Shown here in pieces: positions 59,298-64,000 of a DNA stretch of 64,000 nucleotides (positions are counted from its first letter, which is position 1; every line of letters begins with the position of its first letter). Under the pieces are notes generated by a model. It worked only from the letters and a program-made list of their open reading frames with translations. It had not been told where the DNA came from and ran no database searches. The position numbers were made by a program, and so were the translations under genes. The DNA is from Pseudoflavonifractor sp. An44. GTDB taxonomy: Bacteria > Bacillota > Clostridia > Oscillospirales > Oscillospiraceae. Where the stretch lies: NCBI RefSeq assembly GCF_002161675.1, contig NZ_NFIH01000013.1, positions 27,720 to 91,719 of the forward strand. Reading direction: 5' to 3'.

Positions 59298-59543
59298 ATG
59301 AAACAGATTTTGCTGTTTCTGGTGCGGTATTACCGCAAGAACATCTCCCCCACCCGGCCTCCCAGCTGCCGCTTTATTCCCACCTGCTCCACCTACGCCC
59401 TTCAGGCCATTGAGGTCCACGGGGCGCTCAAGGGTGGACTGTTGGCGGCGTGGCGGGTGCTGCGCTGCCATCCATTTCACAAGGAAAAAGGCTTCATCTA
59501 CGACCCCGTACCACCGAAAAAAACTCGATTATCCAGGAGGTAA
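59298..59543 (+). CDS. yidD: Membrane protein insertion efficiency factor YidD
   Basis: An 81-residue Yid[36 protein letters not shown], with both conserved cysteines, then [26 protein letters not shown]. It starts 4 bases after rnpA and ends 3 bases before yidC, a tight operon for membrane protein biogenesis. Confidence 0.96.
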   Translation: MKQILLFLVRYYRKNISPTRPPSCRFIPTCSTYALQAIEVHGALKGGLLAAWRVLRCHPFHKEKGFIYDPVPPKKTRLSRR

Positions 59544-59546
59544 CAC

Positions 59547-60848
59547 ATGGATATCTGGCAAATCCTCATGACGCCCTTTAGCTGGTTGCTGGAGACCTTC
59601 TGTCGGGTCTTTAATAGCTACGGCGTTGCCCTGATCGTCTTTACCCTGGTGGTGAAAGTCATCCTCTTCCCCCTGTCTCTCAAGGGCAAGAAGAGCATGA
59701 TCAAGATGAATCTGCTCAACAGCCAGGTCAAAGAGATTCAGCAGCGCTGCGGCAGCGACCGGGAGCGTTATAGTCAGGAGGTCAACAAGCTCTATGCGGA
59801 CAACCAGGTCAGCCCCATGGGCGGCTGCGGTTGGTCCCTCATCCCTCTGGCCATCCTGATGCCTCTGTATGCCATCATCCGCCGGCCCCTCAAGTATTTG
59901 ATGGGTCTGAGCGATGCAGGCACCACCGCCGTGGCCAACGCCCTGGGATTGCAGGGCTTTGTGGCCGGCTCCGGCTACGGTGAGCTGACCCTGGCCGCCA
60001 CCATGAACAGCGGCAACCTGGCCACCGCCAAGGAGGCCGTCACCGCCGCTGGCCTGTCCGCAGGCGGCATGTTTGTCATCAACTTTAACTTCCTGGGCCT
60101 GGACCTGTCCCAGATCCCCAACTGGAAGTTCTGGGACGGCGGCATCACCCCCAACTCTGTGGGTCTGTTCCTGCTGCCCGTCATCTCCGCCTGCCTGTCC
60201 CTGCTGTCCATGATCGTGTCCCAGCGCACCAACCAGATGAACGCAGACCAGAAGCCCGCCGGCATGAACTCCATGATGATCATGAGCCCCCTGATCTCTC
60301 TGTGGATCGGCTTTGCCATGCCCGCCGGCTTGTGTGTGTACTGGATTGCCAACTCCCTGTTCATGATGGTGCAGGAAGTCATCTGCGGCAAGATCCTCAA
60401 GAAGGACTATGAGGCCGCCCAGCGCCAGATCGCCCAGCAGGCTGCCCGTGCCAAGGAGGCCGAGAAGGAGCGCCGCCGCCAGGCCGCCCAGCGCAAGGCC
60501 CAGGCCATCGCCGCCAACAAGGGCAAGAAGGTCAAGGAGAAGAAGAGCAAGGGCGTGGATGTCACCGCCAGCCGGGAGGGTATGCGTACCTATGCCCGTG
60601 GCCGTGCCTACGACCCCAACCGCTACCCCATCACCCCTTATGTGGACCCCAACCCCGTCCGCCACACGGTGGAAGAGGATGTGGAGCCGGAGGAGACCGA
60701 GCCTGTGGTGGAGAAGAAGGACAACACCACCCCGGTGATTCCCCCCGTGGTGCCCGAGGCCGTGGAGGCCGACCAGGACCTGGACCAGGATGGGGAGTAT
60801 GAGGAGGCCTACGCCCCCGAGAGCGAAGAGCAAGACCCCAAGGGCTAA
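59547..60848 (+). CDS. yidC: Membrane protein insertase YidC (Oxa1 family)
   Basis: A 433-residue insertase of the short Gram-positive type. It starts in a first helix (SWLLETFCRVF.. through VKVILFPLSLKGKKSMIKM), has the conserved QRTNQMNADQK region and a late helix ending PAGLCVYWIANSLFMMVQ, then a long charged tail of about 150 residues (KEAEKERRRQAAQRKAQA and an acidic end). A 45-residue Ala/Gly-rich insertion lies around residues 125-170. There is no lipobox cysteine at the start. Confidence 0.95.
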   Translation: MDIWQILMTPFSWLLETFCRVFNSYGVALIVFTLVVKVILFPLSLKGKKSMIKMNLLNSQVKEIQQRCGSDRERYSQEVNKLYADNQVSPMGGCGWSLIPLAILMPLYAIIRRPLKYLMGLSDAGTTAVANALGLQGFVAGSGYGELTLAATMNSGNLATAKEAVTAAGLSAGGMFVINFNFLGLDLSQIPNWKFWDGGITPNSVGLFLLPVISACLSLLSMIVSQRTNQMNADQKPAGMNSMMIMSPLISLWIGFAMPAGLCVYWIANSLFMMVQEVICGKILKKDYEAAQRQIAQQAARAKEAEKERRRQAAQRKAQAIAANKGKKVKEKKSKGVDVTASREGMRTYARGRAYDPNRYPITPYVDPNPVRHTVEEDVEPEETEPVVEKKDNTTPVIPPVVPEAVEADQDLDQDGEYEEAYAPESEEQDPKG

Positions 60849-60865
60849 GGAAGGAGTGCACCATC

Positions 60866-61645
60866 GTGCTGAAGTTTATTGAAGTAACCGGCAAGAATGA
60901 GGACGAGGCCATTGCCAAGGGTCTGGCCCAGCTGGGTCTGGACCGGGACGATGTGTCTCTGGAGATTTTGGAGCGAGGCAAGACCGGCTTTTTGGGCATC
61001 GGTTCTGTGCCCGCCAAGGTAAAGCTCACCTACGAGGCCCCCGATGAGGCCCCCGTGGTGGAAGAGCAGCCCGCCCCTGCCCCCGCCGCCCCTGTGGTGG
61101 AGGAGAAGGTGGTGCCCGTGGTGGCAACCCAGCCTGTAGAGGAGCAGCCCGCCCAGACTTCCACACCTGTGGTGGAAGTTGTGGATGACGAGGTGGCTCA
61201 GGGCATCATCCGCTTCCAGTCCGGCCTGTTCGCCCAGATGGGGGTGGAGGCCACGTCCCGGGTGACCCGGGACGGGGAGACCTACCAGGTGGTGCTGGAG
61301 GGCGAGAACATGGGCGCCCTCATTGGCCACCGGGGCGAGACCCTGGACGCCATCCAGCAGCTCACCGGCTACGTGGTCAACCGGGGCCGCAGCCACCGGG
61401 TGCGCATCCATGTGGATGCGGAAGGGTATCGTGCCCGCCGGGAGGAGGCCCTCCAGCGGCTGGCCCACAAGACCGCGGCCAAGGTGGTCAAGTACCGCCG
61501 CAACATCACCCTGGAGGCCATGAACGCCTACGAGCGTCATGTCATCCACGCCGCCCTCCAGGACGTGGCTGGTGTGAGCACCTATTCCACCGGCACCGAG
61601 CCCAACCGCCGTACGGTTGTGGCTTACACCCCCCAGAAACATTAA
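60866..61645 (+). CDS. jag: RNA-binding protein Jag/KhpB
   Basis: A 259-residue protein with a Jag_N domain (LKFIEVTGKNEDEAIAKGLAQLGL, then GKTGFLGIGSVPAKV), a Pro/Val/Glu linker, a KH domain containing ENMGALIGHRGETLDAIQQL (about residues 145-164) and an R3H domain around RHVIHAALQDVAGVSTYSTGTEPNRR. It regulates cell division and envelope synthesis at RNA level. GTG 60866 follows GAAGGAG. mnmE, which usually follows, is absent. Confidence 0.94.
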   Translation: MLKFIEVTGKNEDEAIAKGLAQLGLDRDDVSLEILERGKTGFLGIGSVPAKVKLTYEAPDEAPVVEEQPAPAPAAPVVEEKVVPVVATQPVEEQPAQTSTPVVEVVDDEVAQGIIRFQSGLFAQMGVEATSRVTRDGETYQVVLEGENMGALIGHRGETLDAIQQLTGYVVNRGRSHRVRIHVDAEGYRARREEALQRLAHKTAAKVVKYRRNITLEAMNAYERHVIHAALQDVAGVSTYSTGTEPNRRTVVAYTPQKH

Positions 61646-61695
61646 CAACTTCATGGCCTGCTGTGGAAGTCCACGGCAGGCCATTGTTGTATTTC
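61646..61695 (+). terminator. Intrinsic terminator after jag
   Basis: ATGGCCTGC (61653-61661) pairs with GCAGGCCAT (61676-61684), with flanking CAAC/GTTG, followed by a short T-rich run. Confidence 0.75.
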
Positions 61696-62247
61696 TCTTC
61701 TCCCCTGGTGAGGGGAGACGCGCTCCGCTGGGGTGACTTTCTGATTGGGCAGAAAGTCACCAAAGACCCACCAAAGGCGGGGCCTTCCCCCGCCTTGTGG
61801 AATCCACCCCGCGGTACTGGCTATCCCTGCGTGCTCCTCTTTTCGGCCCTGGACTGGTTCATGTCACATAGATGGCGTAGGCATTCTATGGGGCGTGCCT
61901 GCTCCTCTGACGATGGTACTTCTACTCCCCAGGGCCTTACCCTGGTGAGCCGCTGTTCCCAGCGATCGTGGCCTGGCTCCCGGCGGCGGGAACGCCGCTG
62001 TACCAGGGCAGGCCCGGAGGTGGAAAGCACCCAGCCATAGGGCCAGCTGCCCAGGGTAACCTGGTGTGGTGGCAGTACCAGGAGCCACAGCAAGAGTCAC
62101 GGGCCGAACCTAGGCTTGACGCAGTTCCAGCCTCGTACCCCAGGGGGGTACTTAGGGGGGAACGCCCTAAGTGGCTTTTCGTCCATTTTGGCCAGTCAAA
62201 ATGGACCCCCAGCGGGGAGCGCGTTCCCTAGGCTTCCAAGCCTGAAC
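61695..62247 (+). repeat. Modular hairpin repeat (family 1), long form
   Basis: First half with the variant stem GTGACTTTCTGATT paired with GGGCAGAAAGTCAC, the GGCGGGGCCTTCCCCCGCC hairpin, CACCCCGCGGTAC and GGTCACATGTC-like box. The second half from 61978 is like copies a, b and d, with the GTCCATTTTGG stem. It ends about 80 bases before the duplicated decarboxylase fragment. Confidence 0.85.
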
Positions 62248-62326
62248 CATCGAAAATAGATAAACCATCTCCAGGACTGGAGACAAAATCTGTTTTTCAT
62301 AAAGCATGAAAAAGGATGTGATCCCT

Positions 62327-62440
62327 ATGACCCCCCTCTACGACCGCCTGGTGGAGCTGTCCCACCAGCCCCTCACCCGCCTGGATATGCCTGGCCACCA
62401 CGGCCACCCCGCCCCGGGTCTGGACTTCTGGCCCGCCTGA
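62327..62440 (+). pseudogene. Duplicated 5' fragment of the decarboxylase gene
   Basis: The first 37 codons (starting MTPLYDRLVELSHQPLTRLD) repeat the start of the gene at 62881 almost perfectly, including the ribosome-site region GAAAAAGGA. The match ends in GGACTTCTGGCCCGCC; the next bases (TGATTGGGCAGAAAGTCACC) are the edge of a family 1 repeat and give an immediate stop. Confidence 0.85.
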
Positions 62441-62810
62441 TTGGGCAGAAAGTCACCAAAGACCCACCAAAGGCGGGGCGTTCCCGCCGCCGGGAGCCAG
62501 ATGTTCGTTAGCTGGGAACAGCGGCTCACCAGGGTAAGGCCCTGGAGGTAGAAGTTTATTTGCCATAGAAGCTGAAACTTACAATAGGATTGCCATGCCA
62601 TCCATGTGACCCCACCCGTCCAAGGGCCGAAAATAGGAGGACGCAGGGACACCCCGTACCGCGGGGTGGATTCCACAAGGCGGGGGAAGGCCCCGCCTTT
62701 GGCGATTCTTTCCCCTCTTTCTCATCGCTGAGAAAGGGGGCCCAGCGGAGCGTCCCCGGCGGGGGCGCAGGTCTGCGACTGAGAAATCGGAGAAGAACAG
62801 ATTTTGATAT
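62437..62810 (-). repeat. Modular hairpin repeat (family 1), inverted, between the two decarboxylase starts
   Basis: GGGCAGAAAGTCACC, GGCGTTCCCGCCGCC, CCAGGGTAAGGCCCTGG, CCATCCATGTGACCCCACC, GTACCGCGGGGTGG and the AAGGCGGGGGAAGGCCCCGCC hairpin, ending in a CTTTCTCATCGCTGAGAAAG stem. It directly adjoins the truncated gene copy. Confidence 0.85.
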
Positions 62811-62880
62811 CGGCCCTTATGGGCTTTCAGCTTCCCTAAAAGGGAAAGCCAAGTGAAGCGTGAAAAAGGAAGCGATGCTT

Positions 62881-64000
62881 ATGCCAACTCCCCTCTTTGA
62901 CCGCCTGGTGGAGCTGTCCCACCAGCCCCTCACCCGCCTGGATATGCCCGGCCACCACGGCCACCCCGCCCCGGGGCTGGACTTCTGGCCCGCCCATCTG
63001 GACGTCACCGAGCACCCCGCCACCGGGGACCTCTTCGACCCCGAGGCCGACGACCCCATCGCGGAGGCTCAGGCCCTGTGGGCCAACGCCGTGGGCATGG
63101 AGTCCTGCCTCTTTCTCACCGGCGGCTCCACCCAGGGCATCCACGCCGCCCTGGCCCTCACCGCCGGGACGGGCGGCGAGGTGCTGCTGGACCGGGGGTC
63201 CCACCGCTCCGTGTTCAACGCCCTGGCCCTCTTAGACCTCACTCCCCACTACCTCCCCCGCCCCTGGCTGGCCGAGGAGGGGGTCACCGGGCCCATCCAG
63301 CCCCAGGACGTGGACCAAGCTCTAAAAAACCACTCAAATATCAAAACGGTGTGTATAATATCGCCCACTTATTACGGCGTGTTGTCAGATATTCCCGCTC
63401 TTGCCGCCATTTGCCACGCCCACGGGGCCAAGCTCATGGTGGACGGAGCCCATGGAGCCCACCTGCCCTTCTTGGGCTACACCGGGTACAGGTATGCCGA
63501 CGTGGTGGTGGTGTCCGCCCACAAGACCCTCCCCGCCCCCGGCCAGACCGCCCTGCTGCTGGCCCAGGGGTACACCGCCGACCAGCTGCGGTGGGCGGCC
63601 TCCCTCTACGGCACCTCCTCCCCCAACTATGTGATGATGGCGGCGTTGGATGTGGTGCGGGACTACCTGGAGGGGGACGGGCGGCGAGCTTACACAGAAA
63701 CCGTGGGTCTTGTGGAACACTTGCGGTGTACCTTCCCCGCCCTGCGCCCGGTGGGTGTGGAGCTGGACCCCACCCGGCTGGTGCTCAACTGCCGGGACGG
63801 CTACGGGGTGGCCAAGACCCTCATGGACCGGGGCATCTATTACGAGATGGCGGATAGTGGCCACGTGGTGCTCATCTTCACCTGTGCCGACGGCTCCCAA
63901 ACCGTGGCCGCCCTCACCGCTGCCCTGGAGGGGGTGGACCTGGGCGGGGCCTCACCTCTGCCCCCGCCCAGGTCCACCCCCTCCAGGGCAGCGGTGAGGG
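62881..64000 (+). CDS. Orn/Lys/Arg decarboxylase-family PLP enzyme, runs into the window edge
   Basis: At least 373 codons, open to the last base. It starts FDRLVELSHQPLTRLDMPGHHG, typical of the family. Further marks are TGGSTQGIHAAL (cofactor phosphate), DRGSHRSVFNAL, VDGAHGAHLPF (PLP aspartate) and the Schiff-base lysine in VVSAHKTLPAPGQT (about residue 216). The substrate (lysine, arginine or ornithine) cannot be told. ATG 62881 follows AAAAAGGAAGCG. From about 63950 the sequence folds back on itself, so the last 17 codons are unlikely to be the natural continuation. An internal TTAC-rich AT stretch at 63330-63400 stays in frame. Confidence 0.85.
   Translation, partial: MPTPLFDRLVELSHQPLTRLDMPGHHGHPAPGLDFWPAHLDVTEHPATGDLFDPEADDPIAEAQALWANAVGMESCLFLTGGSTQGIHAALALTAGTGGEVLLDRGSHRSVFNALALLDLTPHYLPRPWLAEEGVTGPIQPQDVDQALKNHSNIKTVCIISPTYYGVLSDIPALAAICHAHGAKLMVDGAHGAHLPFLGYTGYRYADVVVVSAHKTLPAPGQTALLLAQGYTADQLRWAASLYGTSSPNYVMMAALDVVRDYLEGDGRRAYTETVGLVEHLRCTFPALRPVGVELDPTRLVLNCRDGYGVAKTLMDRGIYYEMADSGHVVLIFTCADGSQTVAALTAALEGVDLGGASPLPPPRSTPSRAAVR
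63911..64000. repeat. Perfect 39-bp inverted repeat at the window edge
   Basis: Bases 63911-63949 are the exact reverse complement of 63962-64000 with 12 bases between. The left arm is ordinary coding sequence of the decarboxylase; the right arm is therefore an inverted copy and may continue past the window. Confidence 0.95.

Overview
The window looks like the replication-origin region of a high-GC, anaerobic, butyrate-forming Clostridia, most likely Oscillospiraceae (Flavonifractor / Pseudoflavonifractor / Intestinimonas-like). The grounds are Firmicutes-type gene content (rpmH-rnpA-yidD-yidC-jag beside dnaA-dnaN-yaaA-recF-remB-gyrB-gyrA, Noc/ParAB, RemB), strong GC3 bias, an [FeFe]-hydrogenase maturation operon, and a thiolase next to a butyryl-CoA:acetate-type CoA-transferase. 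The taxonomy is inference. I found no rRNA, tRNA or CRISPR array.

Layout. 1-3.6 kb: secreted lamin-tail-domain protein (cut by the window edge) and a YibE/F membrane protein. 3.7-5.5 kb: an mfd remnant, then an AT-richer three-gene locus (GNAT acetyltransferase, unknown protein, SecB-like chaperone) arranged like a toxin-antitoxin-chaperone system. 6.1-10.2 kb: hydrogenase maturation operon (TM1266-type regulator, HydE, HydG, HydF) behind a leader with an intrinsic terminator. 11.4-18.8 kb: PrsA-like foldase, P-type Ca2+ ATPase, thiolase, CoA-transferase. 19.6-21.8 kb: two related cyclophilins and tadA. 21.8-24.8 kb: accessory island with a truncated IS256-type transposase, two paralogous unknown genes and an Abi-type gene. 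25-31 kb: nucleoside-type ABC uptake operon with a BMP lipoprotein, and xpt. 31-43 kb: a plus-strand block of YitT, Noc-like ParB, ParA, ParB (two perfect parS sites), serS, mscL, rsmG, a MinD-like ATPase, a methylglyoxal-synthase-like gene, hisS and aspS. 43.9-47.7 kb: small accessory and housekeeping genes, including a membrane-anchored dUTPase/Dcd-fold protein and an Abi gene with an in-frame stop. 48-61.6 kb: gyrA to dnaA on the minus strand, the probable oriC, then rpmH to jag on the plus strand. 62.3-64 kb: a duplicated 5' fragment and the main copy of an Orn/Lys/Arg-decarboxylase-family gene, ending in a fold-back.

Nearly every longer intergenic gap is filled with repeats of two families: (1) a 260-590 bp modular repeat built from consecutive hairpins, partly in head-to-head pairs, and (2) a MITE-like element with AT-rich inverted ends and a GC-rich palindromic core, often inserted directly at gene 3' ends. 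A third, shorter structured motif occurs three times (30.2, 47.9 and 56.4 kb). The strongest candidates for new biology are the GNAT-X-SecB locus, the three-copy motif, the hairpin repeats with covarying stems, the attenuated hyd leader and the membrane dUTPase-like protein.
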